Shown: positions 10,300-21,312 of the stretch, piece after piece | Layout: each line of letters starts with the position of its first letter | Position numbering within the stretch: the stretch's first letter is position 1 | Notes under the pieces: generated by a model | What the model saw: the letters and a program-made list of their open reading frames with translations, nothing else | Databases searched by the model: none | Told to the model about the DNA's origin: nothing | Made by a program: the position numbers and the translations under genes | Assembly: GCA_021292165.1 (NCBI GenBank) | Contig: CM037879.1 | Location: forward strand, 165,098,886-165,162,885 | Direction: 5' to 3' | Source of the DNA: Shinisaurus crocodilurus | Lineage: Eukaryota > Chordata > Lepidosauria > Squamata > Shinisauridae | Length of the DNA: 64,000 bases

Positions 10300-10842
10300 C
10301 AATGGGACTTAATTGCCCATTCAAACCAGGTCACCACAAAATACTATGCATTAAAATCAGGAATATATTGTAGCTGGGAAAATTCATTTCTCCCCAGCCA
10401 CTGTGAGGATTGCAGCTAAGTTCAGAGGGAGCAGGGAACTGTGAGAATAGAAAAGTGTCAGTGCTGCATCCCTGCAAACCCTGGCCTCTTACACCACTGC
10501 TGAGTAGGCTGAAGTGTGACTATTGGCAAAACCTGGAGTATTTAATAGACAAATTAACTGGTCCAATAGGGCAAAACCATCTGTCCGTCATCCTCAATAT
10601 TTTCTTTTACCATCAAATTTAGCAGTTCACCTAAGCAATGGCGTTTCTGGTTTGCATCACATCTAACAGGCTCACCACTGTCCACTCATTTGATATTGGT
10701 CCAATAGTATATTCATTGGCTAGGCCTAATCTATTCCACATTTTACAGGGGACGGTGAAGGCAATGAATCACCTCTCCCTACCTCCAACCCCACAAGCAC
10801 ACACGTGAAGTTGGTAGAGTAGAGAATAGTAAATACTCTTAC
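10300..10842. other. Presumed FGF18 intron 3, exon-proximal; no repeat recognised
   Basis: Sequence immediately downstream (in gene sense) of FGF18 exon 3. The donor GTAAGA lies at 10837-10842 on the minus strand. No known repeat and no second exon were seen. Confidence 0.5.
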
Positions 10843-11023
10843 CATATTTGTCTCCATCTTCTCCTTTGGCACTGATCCGTCTCCCAAGCACTTGGATATG
10901 TTTCCCACTTGTTCTACTGTACAGCTGATAGAGTCGGAGTTGCTTCCGGCTTACATCGTCTCGTGCTCGTGTTTGGTTTTCCACGTGTATCCGAAAATCC
11001 ACATTTTCTTCAGCGACAAACAT
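10843..11023 (-). CDS. FGF18: FGF18 exon 3 (fibroblast growth factor 18, partial gene)
   Basis: FGF18 is a secreted, heparan-sulfate-dependent ligand of FGF receptors, with roles in skeletal, lung and limb development. Seen: 60 codons plus one base are open on the minus strand, beginning M-F-V-A-E-E-N-V-D-F and containing RIHVENQTRARDD, QLYSRTSGKHIQV and RRISAKGEDGDKY. These are the hallmark N-terminal and first beta-strand residues of FGF18; FGF8 and FGF17 differ at many of these positions. The segment is preceded by AG (11024-11025) and followed by a consensus donor GTAAGA. The exon starts in phase 0 and ends in phase 1 (a lone G), as in the FGF8/17/18 family, where the next exon supplies the rest of an Ala codon. 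The first residues (MF) differ from the VL of mammals, so this ATG is an internal exon start and not the initiator. The signal-peptide exons should lie at higher coordinates and the core beta-trefoil exons at lower ones; I could not find either in the window. Confidence 0.95.
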
Positions 11024-11279
11024 CTATTTTTATATTTTTTTTAGAAAGGGGTGGAAGCAAACAGTGAACCAGGGCAACGTTTTGAATCCAAAGCTGCAAA
11101 ATAGCACTGCACACATGTTGGCTTACTAACACTCAGAAGCCTGTATTCCAAATATTTATTTGGCCGAGATGATCAGTGGAGTGTCAAAAGTTAAGTACAT
11201 GCAATCACTGGTAGATTATGCCTCCAAAATGTAGGGGTACTACAAGTCCCCCACAAGCAACTCCACTCCCATCACACTT
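11024..11279. other. Presumed FGF18 intron 2, acceptor side
   Basis: On the minus strand, acceptor AG (11024-11025) ends an A/T-rich stretch (ATATAAAAATAG) preceded by CCCCTTTCT, so the polypyrimidine tract is short and lies about 20 bases back. No repeat is recognised up to about 11280. Confidence 0.5.
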
Positions 11280-11440
11280 TACTCTGGCTCCACCTACCAA
11301 AGTTCCTATCTGCAGGGCCTTTTCTGTGGTGGCCCCCAAACTCCCTCCCCAGTGACCTCCGCCATGCCCCCTCCTTGATGAGCTTCCGCCGTTCATTAAA
11401 TACATGGCTTTTCAGGTGGGAATATGGGGTGGGTTAGGAT
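11280..11440 (+). mobile_element. L2-type LINE 3' fragment
   Basis: AGGGCCTTTTCTGTGGTGGC, then CCCAAACTCCCTCCCC and TACATGGCTTTTCAGGTGGG, match the degraded L2 coding end also seen at 2605, 29515 and 59770. It is short and truncated on both sides. Confidence 0.55.
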
Positions 11441-11673
11441 TTTAAAATTTCTCCTTCTACATATGACACTTAATCGCACGTGGTTTCCCCTTGGTTTTTT
11501 CTTTTATAAAATATGGGCAGAGGAACTGTAATCTGGAGCAGAAGACCAACACAGGGGGTGGGGCATCTCAACCTTCTTTCCCCGTGGCAGTTTTTCTGCT
11601 AAAAAACCACCCCCCAGCGGCTTCCCCCACCCAGAGGAAAATACACAATTATAAGTGAGTGGCACATGTAATT

Positions 11674-14043
11674 GCTTGTAACAGTGTAATTGCTTGTAAC
11701 ATTCAGCGAATACCTGGGTATCTCATTTCTCAAATCTTTCCGAAGATTCCCGGGTTCAACAGAGTAATACAACTCCATTATTATTAACCCCAAATGCGTT
11801 GCGGGCTTGGGGAGCCAGTGACTGAACTGGAAGTTAAGTCCCTAATTCTTAAACTTAAGTCAGGGAAAGCTCCGAGTTCCGACTCAATTGTCCCTGAACT
11901 TTCGAAGTGTAATGTGGAATGGTGGGCACCTTTATTGGCATCATTCTTCACCCAAATTAATAATTCAGGTCAAATGCCCCCTGCTTGGTCAGAAGCTATA
12001 GTAGTGCCTATCTTTAAGAAAAGGGGTACCGTAGATCCATCCCTGCTAATTATAGGCCAATTAGTTTGCTACCTGTGGTAGGTAAACTATATGCTTCTTA
12101 TTTAAATACGAAGCTAATTTCTTGGATTGAGGACGAATGGATTTTAGGACCTGAGCAGGCTGGTTTCAGAAAAGGTAGATCAATACTTGATCACTGCTTG
12201 ATTTTAAACCATCTCGCAGAGAAATATAAGGGTTTTCATGGCAATGGCCTATATGTTGCTTTTGTTGATCTAAAGTCTGCTTTCGATCTGATTCCAAGGG
12301 AACAGACTATGGGCCAAACTATATTCTTCAACTATCGATAAAAGGTTGCTCTATCTAATCATGCGTCTTCACCAGAACGCTTCTCTTAGGGTGAGGTGTG
12401 GCATTAAGGGCAACTTAACTGAGCCTGTCCCGGTTACTAAGGGAGTCCGACAGGGCTGTACATTGGCCCCTATCCTGTTCAATTTATTCTTAAACGATCT
12501 GTCTTTAGTTTGCCAGATTTTCACCCCCCTAAACCGGCAGAGAACAGAGTGCCTTTGCTGCTTTATGCAGACGATGCAGTTCTTCTGTCCCTTTCGAAAG
12601 TAGGATTGAAACGTTTACTATGGGCTTTTTTGGATTATTGTGTTGAGAATTTATTGTCAATTAATTTTAACAAAACAAAGATCATGTACTTCTCTAATCG
12701 TAAATCCTTGTGTAAATGGGTTATTAGAGGTCAATATATAGAGCAAGTAAGACAGGTTAAATATTTAGCAGTTACCTTCCACGCTTCTCTATCATGGTCA
12801 TCTCAGAAATCCATTGCCATCCATACAGCATCTAACACCACTAAAGCGATAACTCGTTTCTTTTTCACCAAGGGAGGTCAATTTTTACCAGCTGCTCTCC
12901 AGGTGTTCAGAGCTAAATCTTTGGCACAGCTACTATACGGTATTCCAATCTGGATAAGAGGATTCGATCCCAGTGTTGAATGAGTCCTTTCCTCTTTTTT
13001 ATATACGCTATTCGGTGTTCCCAAATGTGTATCGGCGGCAGTTTTACAACTGGAAATGGGTTGCCTTTCTGTTGAAGGTACCGCATGGCTACGGGCTCTC
13101 AGGTTTTGGCTAAGACTGATTTTTGCTGAGGAATCCTCGGTACTTATATACCTTCTTTACCAGGACACTTATGTTAGTGTGTGGCACAAAACCCTGACCA
13201 ACAAATTACAACTCTTAGGTCTGTCTATAAATTTTCTTCTCTCTATAGGCTACCATCAGGCAAAAGCCATTATAGATTCTCGTGTCAAAGATATTGATAT
13301 CCAGCAGTCCACTGCTAACGCCCAGAAGACCTGCTCTCCTCTATTTTTTGGTTTATCCTTCCCCCCCCCCCAGAAAGTTATGCTAGATATCTGGAGAATT
13401 TATCTATCCCTAAATACCGTTTGAATTTTACGAGAGCTAGGTTCAATTGTTTACCATCTGCTATATTGGATGGACGGATTAGGGGTGTTCCCTATTGTGA
13501 ATGATTATGTCCTTGTGGTGATGGGGCTATAAAATCTCTAGCCCATATGCTTTTTGTTTGTAAATTTTATAAAGATGACCGGGTTAGGTTAATAACACCT
13601 GAATTTTCTAAATTTCCAGGCCGGTCATCTGAATGGTATTTGACCTTATCTTTTAGCAGATAAGAACAAATCAGTCACACAGAGTTGGTGGCTAGATTTC
13701 TCTTTCTGGTCACAAAAACACGGAAGGGAACTTCCTCTAACTAAAATAATTCTCTCTTTAGGGTTATTAATATTATAATTTTTATTCCATCACCAATTAA
13801 CTTACTTACGTATGCTATTTTATGTTAATTACATTTAGTGTGTACATCTAATAACTTGTCTTTTAGATTATATCTATTTTAGATTTTATTTTATTATATT
13901 TTATTATGACGTTTTAACTTTTATAATTTATCATGTTTTTAATGTTCTTGTATTATAATATCAATATTGCGCTGCGATCTGTATGATTTTACCTTGCTTG
14001 ATTTGGGTCTATGACCGTACAATAAAGATTCATTCATTCATTC
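11674..14043 (+). pseudogene. 5'-truncated non-LTR retrotransposon (clade unresolved), decayed RT ORF
   Basis: Conserved RT blocks appear in order across several frames. These are S-G-K-A-P-S-S-D near 11860; G-F-R-K-G-R-S then V-A-F-V-D-L-K-S-A-F-D near 12170-12290 (palm motif A); G-V-R-Q-G-C-T-L-A-P near 12445; and Y-A-D-D near 12565 (active site). The C-terminal part carries a C-x-C-x9-H-x4-C motif near 13510-13560 (one C2HC zinc-binding type). At least four frameshifts and stops make it inactive. The end is AATAAAG followed by ATTC repeats (14020-14043). Direct repeats of 21 bp flank it, at 11653-11673 and 14044-14064, differing at one base, starting AAGTGAGTGG. They mark a target-primed insertion with a long duplication. 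No endonuclease region is retained. Confidence 0.88.
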
Positions 14044-14140
14044 AAGTGAGTGGCCCATGTAATTTGCCCCTTAGATCAGCAATCTGTTCTGTAGTAATAT
14101 ACAGCAATGAAGTCTCCATAAAAATAACAGCAAGCAATCT

Positions 14141-14238
14141 AACAGCGCAATCCTGTGCATGTTTACCAGGAAGTAAGCCCCGCTGAATACAATGGGGCTT
14201 ACTCCTAGGCAAGTGTGCAAAGGATTGCAGCCTAAACG
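14141..14238. mobile_element. Palindromic MITE, family F (copy 1)
   Basis: Arms GCGCAATCCTGTGCATG and GCAAAGGATTGCAGC, with inner AAGTAAGCCCCGCTGAAT mirrored by CAATGGGGCTTACTCC. A second copy carries other elements at about 55480-56975. Confidence 0.75.
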
Positions 14239-15265
14239 TTCATCTGAAGGGTCAAATAAATGTCACTTATTAGCAATGACAATGGCAGTGAGAAGGTAGA
14301 CTTACTGAGGGAGGGGGCCCATTGCGGGTGTCTTGCCCAGAGGCCCTCAAAAACCTGGAGCTGGCACTGCGCGGATGGAACAACATTCGCAAGAATAGAT
14401 TTCCCCTCCTCCTTGCAGCCCCCCCCATGCCTCCCTAAATCTGCTTTGGAGGCTTGGGGGAACCTCTAGAGAAGATTTTTGGGGCACAGGGACTGCAGTG
14501 CAGAGGAGAGGACTGAAAATGCCTGACACACAACACTGATGTAGCCCACACAGTAATTCACATCATAGATTCAAAAACCTCAAGACCTTTAAAGGCTCAA
14601 GTTGATGTCAAGACATCATGTCACACATTTTTCCCACACTGACCATTCTTTCCCAATCATTTACATACATTATTCTGAACTCACCAGTAGATCAGTTAAG
14701 GCTCGTTCAGATTAGGCATGGGGTTTTGCTATCTAGACATCTGAGGAATGAGTCTCACGCACGATTCCACATCTGTGGATCTTGCACATTGGCATGGCCA
14801 ACTTTATCATGCGCAACCTGAAGTAGACTGCATGGGGTGATATGGGGGCTCATGGGGGTGTCCCTTGCGGTGTCAAAAAAGGCAAATGCGGTGTTTTCTT
14901 TGCCTTCGGGGAGTTCGTTTCCAGTTGCTAGCTGCTTGCTTCCTTGATTTCTCGCTCTGTCTTGATTGCTCCGCCTCTAATCAGGCATTGCCAGGGTGAT
15001 TTCAGGGATGCAAGAAAGAAATGGCCGGCCAGCAAACAAGGATGGTTTGGCTTGGCTTCATCAAGGGGGACAAATGGTCCGAATTTGAAAACATGGAAGG
15101 TTTCCTGCAACCAAAGGAATCAGTGGTGGAAGTTACAGCAGGTGTGAGGGACACTGTGAGTGCTTCACAAAAGGGCTAATTGTTTCAGCGTTGCTATTTT
15201 TTTCTAAATATTTCAACCTTCACCGTTACAGAGAAAAGGCGAACAATACATCTGAGGAGCCTCTA
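14239..15265. other. Non-coding; one dispersed repeat piece (family G) near 14270-14375
   Basis: About 14270-14375 (GGCAGTGAGAAGGTAGACTT; CAAAAACCTGGAGCTGGC) recurs in reverse orientation at about 62745-62850. The remainder shows no recognisable repeat or exon. Confidence 0.45.
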
Positions 15266-15268
15266 CGG

Positions 15269-15403
15269 CACTCTTTCCCAACCTCGTGCCCTCCAGATGT
15301 GTTGGACTATGACTCCCATCATGCCCAGTCATTGGCCATATTGGCTGGGGTGACGGGGGCTGTAGCGCAACACATCTGGAGGGCATCAGTTTGTGAGAGG
15401 CTG
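15269..15403. mobile_element. Palindromic hAT-type MITE, family A (copy 5)
   Basis: Arms CACTCTTTCCCAACCTCGTG and CATCAGTTTGTGAGAGGCTG. The 8-bp flanks CTCTACGG (15261-15268) and CTCTATGG (15404-15411) match at 7 of 8. Confidence 0.88.
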
Positions 15404-15664
15404 CTCTATGGTATTTGTAGAGGAGAAAAGGTTAAATTATCTTTTCGAAGGGGCATAATCAGGGAACTCTGGAATTTCATGAGGCATTTCTCAGCCTTAC
15501 AGAGTGAGAGCAGAATAGTATCACATTAACTGGCTAGGCCTAATTTATTTCTCCTCTGCAGGGAAAGATACAGATTCCCATCTCTCTTCCCCCAGAGGAA
15601 GGAAAACACCAGAGAAGGGCAATTTTGAGAGGACAAAAGACTGGCATGAAAAGTGTTAAGCAGT

Positions 15665-15700
15665 TTCTCCTCCTCCTCCTCCTCCTCCTCCTCCTCCTCA
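15665..15700. repeat. (CTC)n microsatellite at the 5' edge of CR1
   Basis: About eleven CTC units adjoin the visible 5' end of the CR1 element. The CR1 truncation point lies at or just after this tract. Confidence 0.9.
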
Positions 15701-15745
15701 GGGAGGGAAGCCACTGGGAGAAAGAATCACACAACTACACATGCA

Positions 15746-16057
15746 ATGCGGAGTTACAAAGAAATCACGGCAGACTTTGAAGAGTTGGGAAGGGAACTCA
15801 AGAACTTTGGGTCCAAGATAGTTTTCTCATCCATCCTTCCAGTACTTGGAAGAGGCATAGAAAGGGAAAGAAAAATACTCCGAGTGAATGACTGGCTACG
15901 AAGGTGGTGCCGACGTGAGGGATTTGGATTCTGGGACCACGGGCTACACTTCCTGGAAGATGGACTGCTGGCAAAGGATGGGTTGCACCTCACAAGGACT
16001 GGGAAGAATGTGTTTGGCCACAGCATGAGGAACTTAATCAGGAGGGCTTTAAACTGA
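15746..16057 (+). pseudogene. CR1 ORF1, C-terminal esterase-like segment
   Basis: An open frame in the same register as ORF1 of other CR1 elements reads I-L-R-V-N-D-W-L-R-R-W-C-R-R-E-G-F-G-F-W-D, then D-G-L-H-L-T-R-T-G, and ends in R-A-L-N-stop. The D-G-x-H-L motif is the end of the SGNH/esterase-like domain known from CR1 ORF1. The N-terminal part of ORF1, including the RNA-binding region, is missing because of 5' truncation. Confidence 0.8.
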
Positions 16058-16095
16058 ATCCAACAGGGGAGGGAGACATAAACTCAGGGGTACCA

Positions 16096-19000
16096 TTGGA
16101 AGAAGGCCTCTGTGCCGCAACGGAGAGAACAGCTCCAGCAGTGCCCAATGATAGTCTACCACAAAGTGTAGGGGAAAAGTCGGACTATAAAGCACATAGT
16201 CTTCGATGTCTCTATACTAATGCCCAGAGTATGGGCAACAAACAGGACGAATTTGAACTCTTGATACATGAGGGCAAATACGACTTGATAGGGATAACTG
16301 AAACCTGGTGGGATGACTCCCATGGCTGGAATACAGCAATTGAAGGGTATAACTTGTTCAAAAGGAACAGAAGCAACAGAAAGGGAGGTGGAGTTGCACT
16401 GTATGTTAAAGATACGTTTCTCTGCACAGAGATACAGGAAGAGGAGCTTGGCAGCACCATTGAGAGCATCTGGGTTAAAATAAAGGGGGCAAAGGATAAG
16501 ACGAACATGGCGGTTGGAGTCTACTACCGACCACCCAATCAAGGAGAAGACGAGGATGAAACTTTTGAAAAGCAAATTGCAAATGTTTCAAGGAGGCATG
16601 ATGTGGTAGTAATGGGGGACTTCAATTTCCCTGATATCTGTTGGGAGACTTATTCAGCCAAACATGGCCCCTCCAAGAAATTCCTGAGTTGTGCTGCTGA
16701 TAACTTCCTCCTACAGAAAGTGGAGGAAGGAACTAGAGGATCAGCTATCCTTGACCTGATTCTAACCAACAGAGACGAGTTAGTGGATAAAGTGGCAGTT
16801 TTGGGAACTCTGGGAGAAAGTGACCATGCTATACTTGAGTTCTTTATTCTAAGGGGAGCAAAAGCTGAGTGTAGCCAAACACGTACCCTGGATTTTAGGA
16901 AAGCCAATTTTAACAAACTCAGAACAATGATAAGTAAGATCCCATGGCCAGGGCCGGCGCTACCGCTAGGCAGACCCAGGCGGCTGCCTAGGGCGCGTGG
17001 CGGAAGAGGCGCAGAAACTCTTCCGCGTCTCTTCCTCTCATCCGGCGCGCTCCTGCCCTGCCTGCCGCCTCCGCTGCGCCTCCCCGCCCGCTTGCCGGCC
17101 GCTGCCGCCACCGCCGCCACTGCACCTACCCCCCCGCGCGCCCGCCCGCGCGCCCGCCGCCAACCACCTACCTACCTTCGCGGAGCAGCAGCAGCCAGCA
17201 GCGGGGGCGGGGGGAAGGTAGGTGGTGGTGGCGGTGGCGGCGGCGGCGGCGGCGGCACGGGGGGGTTGCAGAGCAGGGCTGCTTTGCTCCGGAGCCCCCC
17301 CACGGCACGAGGGGGGGCGCTAAATATATTTGGCCTAGGGCGCCAAACAGCCCTGCACCGTTCCTGCCCATGGCAAGCGACTCTAATGAGAAAAGGAGCC
17401 CAGGATGGGTGGGAGTTTTTAAAAAAGGAAATTTTAAAGGCACAATTGCAAACAATTCCCACAAGGAAAAAAAGCAGAGGGCAACAGAAGAAGCCAATGT
17501 GGCTTCACAATAAACTCAAAGATGACCTGAAAACAAAAAAGGACACGTATAGGAAGTGGAAAGAAAAACAGGCTACAAGGGAAGAGTACAGGCAGGTAGC
17601 ACAGAACTGCAGGAATAGTGTCAGGAAGGCTAAAGCTGAGAATGAGCTACGGTTAGCGAGGGATGCTAAACACAACAAGAAAGCTTTCTTCAGATACATG
17701 CACAGTAAAAGACAGAGGAAAAAAATGGTGGTTCAACTACGCAATGAGGATGGCAAATTGATAACAGAAGACAAAGAAAAGGCAGAAGTGTTCAATTCCT
17801 ACTTCGGCTCAGTCTTCTCCCAAAAGAGGGTCTATGACCCCCCTGGCAAACCTGAAGTGCAGACTGTAGGGGCAGGATTGCAGCTTGAGATTGATAGGCA
17901 AATGGTCAAGGAGCACCTGATTACTCTGAATGAGTTTAAATCTCCAGGGCCTGATGAACTGCATCCTAGAGTAATAAAGGAACTGGCAGAAGAACTCTCA
18001 GAACCACTGTCTATTCTCTTTGAGAAATCATGGAGGACAGGTGAAGTGCCAGATGACTGGAGGAGGGCAAATGTTGTTCCCATCTTCAAAAAGGGCAAGA
18101 AGGAAGAACCTGGGAACTATAGGCCAGTCAGTCTGACATCAATCCCGGGCAAAATTTTCGAGCAGATTATAAAGAATAATCTGCAAGCACCTTGAAAACA
18201 ATGCAGTGATTACTAGAAGCCAGCATGGATTTGTCAAAAACAAATCCTGCCAGACTAATCTGATCTCATTTTTTGATCGGGTAACCTCCCTTGTGGACTG
18301 TGGGAATGCTGTGGACATAATATATCTGGACTTCAGCAAAGCTTTCGACAAAGTGCCTCGTGATATCCTGATTAGCAAGCTAGCTAAAAGTGGGCTAGAT
18401 GGAACAACTATCAGGTGGATCCACAATTGGCTACAGAATCAGACTCAAAGAGTGCTTATCAATGGTACCTTCTCAAACTGGGGAGAGGTAACGAGTGGGG
18501 TACCACAGGGTTTGGTCCTGGGCCCAGTGCTCTTCAACATTTTTATTAATGACTTGGATGAGGAGGTTCAGGGAATGCTTATCAAATTTGCAGATGACAC
18601 AAAGTTGGGTGGAACAGCTAATACTCTGGAAGACAGAAACAAAATTCAAAGCGATCTCGATAGGCTGGAGCGCTGGGCCAAAAACAACAGAATGAAATTT
18701 AATAGGGATAAATGCCAAGTGCTGCACCTAGGGAGAGGAAACCAAATGCAGAGTTACAGAATGGGGGACACTTGGCTCAACAATACTACAAGTGAGAAGG
18801 ATCTTGGAATTGTGGTAGATCACAAACTGAATATGAGCCAGCAATGCGATGTGGCTGCAAAGAAGGCAAATGCTATTTTGGGCTGCATTAATAGAAGTAT
18901 AGCTTCCAAATCGCGGGAAGTGATAATTCCCCTTTACTCGGCACTGGTTAGGCCTCATCTTGAGTACTGTGTCCAGTTCTGGGCACCACACTTTAAGAAG

Positions 19001-19390
19001 GACATAGACAAACTGGAGAGGGTTCAGAGGAGGGCAACAAGGATGATAAAGGGACTGGAAACAAGGCCCTATGAGGAGAGACTAAAAGAACTGGGCATGT
19101 TTAGCCTTCAGAAGAGGAGACTGAGGGGAGATATGATCGCACTCTTCCAGTACTTGAAGGGATGTCACACAGAGGAGGGCCAGGATCTCTTCTCGATCAT
19201 CCCAGTTTGCAGGACACGGAATAATGGGCTCAAGTTACAGGAACCTAGATTCCACCTAAACATCAGGAAAAAAATCCTGACTGTTAGAGCAATAAGACAA
19301 TGGAATCAACTACCTATGGAGGTGGTGGGCTCTCCCAGTCTGGAGGCATTCAAGGTGCAACTGGACAATCATCTGTCAGGGATGCTTTGA
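16096..19390 (+). pseudogene. CR1 ORF2: apurinic endonuclease plus reverse transcriptase, one frameshift, one in-frame insertion
   Basis: ORF2 encodes the enzyme that nicks target DNA and reverse-transcribes the element RNA. The first frame (16096-18195, 699 codons) has the endonuclease: T-N-A-Q-S at residues 41-45, T-E-T-W-W at 68-72, G-D-F-N at 174-177 and S-D-H at 242-244. Residues 285-426 are foreign, encoded by a hAT insertion plus one target duplication. The RT N-terminal part follows. A one-base change near 18182-18190 shifts the frame; the second frame (from 18206) holds Y-L-D-F-S-K-A-F-D, G-V-P-Q-G-x-V-L-G-P and the catalytic F-A-D-D (residues 128-131 of that frame), then the thumb to a stop at 19390. 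Apart from the insertion and frameshift it is close to the family length of about 950 residues. Confidence 0.93.
16949..17366. mobile_element. hAT-type element, family H (copy 1), inserted in CR1 ORF2
   Basis: Ends CAGGGCCGGCGCTACC and GCACCGTTCCTG are inverted repeats. Perfect 8-bp target duplications CCCATGGC lie at 16941-16948 and 17367-17374. The 418-bp element plus one 8-bp duplication is 426 bp, exactly 142 codons, so the CR1 frame is preserved. The inside is CpG- and GGC-rich with a G-tract and AAGGTAGGT, and has no transposase. Family H also occurs at 32479-33110 and 36067-36231. Confidence 0.95.
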
Positions 19391-19485
19391 CCTGGATTCC
19401 TGCATTGAGCAGGGGGTTGGACTTGATGGCCTTGTAGGCCCCTTCCAACTCTACTTTTCTATGATTCTATGATTCTATGAATGTA

Positions 19486-20490
19486 ACCTGACTGTGCTAT
19501 ATACATCACTTCCCTCCTTTTTGGTAGCCCATCATAGCCTTTAGTCAAACTGGTATTGCATGTTTCATAGCACTTGAGGCTGAACCCTACTCTCCAGAAG
19601 AAGAACCAGAATGGGTCTGTATCCAGTTCAGATGAAGCCCAAATGTTGAACTGAAGCAGCCCACTTCAAAGACGTTCAGACTTGGTCTACAGAAAAGCAG
19701 CTCCTCCTTTCACAGTCTTCTGTGTAAATTATAGTATTTCTAAATTTGCATCTATACATATAAATTAACACATGCAAATATTATGCAAATCTGTATCCTC
19801 TTTGGGAGGAGGATGTGTTTCTTCTCCTTTTTTTATGTATACCGTAAGTGGCTACCCTGATTTACCTTGTGATGATGAAGATGATGATGATATTTTTATT
19901 AGCCCCCTCAAGGCACATGAAAGACAAGATACAAATGCCTTAAATCAGTCAATCCATAGCAAGGTAAATTAGGCCCCCGTGCAAGACATCTGGATTGCCG
20001 TACTGTACCAAAACAATTATGAATGCACGTACATGGACAAATTTTAGAAGTCCCCATGCTTTTAAAGGAAATTCATTTGCAAGAATTAAATATTCCTCCA
20101 TTTAGGGCTCCATTCTCTTTGATGCAGCGAAAACATTTTTTTTTTTAACTTTCCAGCTACTGAACCGACCTCATAGTAATTATTTCCTTCATGACCTTTC
20201 AAACATATAAAATAATCTTGGCAACGTCAACAAGAAATATCTAAGATGTCTCTTTCCCAGGTCTGGAAAGAAGGCTAATCACTATTTTGCTTCCCTGGTT
20301 TTGGCAAATTTCCACTTTGCCAATTAGAAAATTTGCAAGGCCACCTCCAGAGCAGTAATTTAAAAAAAAAAAAAAAAATTAGGCGTGTTGAAATGTAACA
20401 CACCATTATGTGCTGCCGTTTCCTCTCCCAGTCTTTCTTGACTGCAGTGCAGAGCCCTTCACCAACCGAGCTGTTAGTTTGGAGCTATCG
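19486..20490. other. Non-coding; no repeat recognised
   Basis: AT-rich sequence with a small GATGAT tract (19870-19893) and poly-A/T runs. No exon or mobile element was recognised. Confidence 0.4.
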
Positions 20491-20750
20491 CTAGGCGACT
20501 ATGACAGAAGCATCCCCATTTAACTACGGCACATCCGCTTTTCCTTGCAAGCAAGGCTACATCATGTACATTCACACGACAGCCTTCAGGGTTACAGCAG
20601 CACCCAAAAACGATGATTATCACTAGGCGACTAGGACAGAAGCATCCCCATTTAACTACAGCACATCCGCTTTTCCTTGCAAGCAAGGCTACATCATGTA
20701 CATTCACATGACAGCCTTCAGAGTTACAGCAGCACCCAAAAATGATGATT
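20491..20750. repeat. Tandem duplication of a ~130-bp unit
   Basis: The unit runs from CTAGGCGACTATGACAGAAG to CACCCAAAAACGATGATTAT and is repeated head to tail: about 20493-20622, then about 20623-20750. Differences are few (for example ACTACGG versus ACTACAG, and CACACGAC versus CACATGAC), so the duplication is recent. Confidence 0.9.
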
Positions 20751-20775
20751 ATAACAACTGCCAAAGTATGCACTA

Positions 20776-21024
20776 CAGTCATGCCTTGGATTGAGAGCAT
20801 AATTCATTCTGGAAACGTGCTTGTAATCCAAAACACTCTTATATCAAAACGAAATCCCCCAAAAACAATTTGTACAGAGATTTTTAATTTAAGCCGTCCT
20901 ACAGTACTTGTATTGCAAGACGTCACTTGTATATCAAGTAAAAAAAATTAAATAAATATTTAAAAATTTGCTTGTCTTGCAAAATGCTCTCAAACCAAGT
21001 TACTTGCAATCCAAGGTATTACTG
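20776..21024 (+). mobile_element. Tigger/mariner-type MITE, family T (copy 1)
   Basis: Ends CAGTCATGCCTTGGATTG and AATCCAAGGTATTACTG are inverted repeats flanked by TA on both sides (20774-20775, 21025-21026), as in Tc1/mariner/pogo elements. It is 249 bp and non-coding. Copies 2 and 3 are at 31326-31579 (inverted) and 43101-43349. Confidence 0.9.
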
Positions 21025-21312
21025 TACTTGCCCGCACATGATCAAGGGGAGAGCCCCTTTTTGACATGACAGACCGCAAGTAAATATTTCTGAATGAACC
21101 ACCATGGATCCAACTCCAGAATTAGCAGACTACTTCAAAATGATTACAGCCTGAATTTCACCACAGGTATTTGCTGACCCTGGTGACCAAGAAATATCAC
21201 CACAGACTGAAGAGAACTCTTGTTGGGTGCCTTGATTTCGGTGAATGTGGAAACCCGGTTGTTACTAGGCACTTCAGTCCTTGTAACCATTACCAGCTTC
21301 CATTATTTAGCT

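Larger units (their letters stand above)
15700..19485 (+). mobile_element. CR1 LINE, nearly full ORF2, 5'-truncated, with hAT insertion
   Basis: It begins within ORF1 and contains the ORF1 C-terminus (to 16057), ORF2 (16096 to 19390) and a short 3' UTR. It ends in tandem ATTCTATG octamers near 19458-19480, the signature end of CR1. ORF2 contains a 418-bp hAT element (16949-17366) and one frameshift near 18185. CR1 elements generally lack target duplications and none is seen. A second, shorter copy of the same subfamily lies at 55676-56930 on the minus strand. Confidence 0.93.

Noticed and set aside
15700..19485. CR1 ORF2 as an active gene
   Set aside because: The element is 5'-truncated, has a frameshift near 18185 and a 418-bp foreign insertion.
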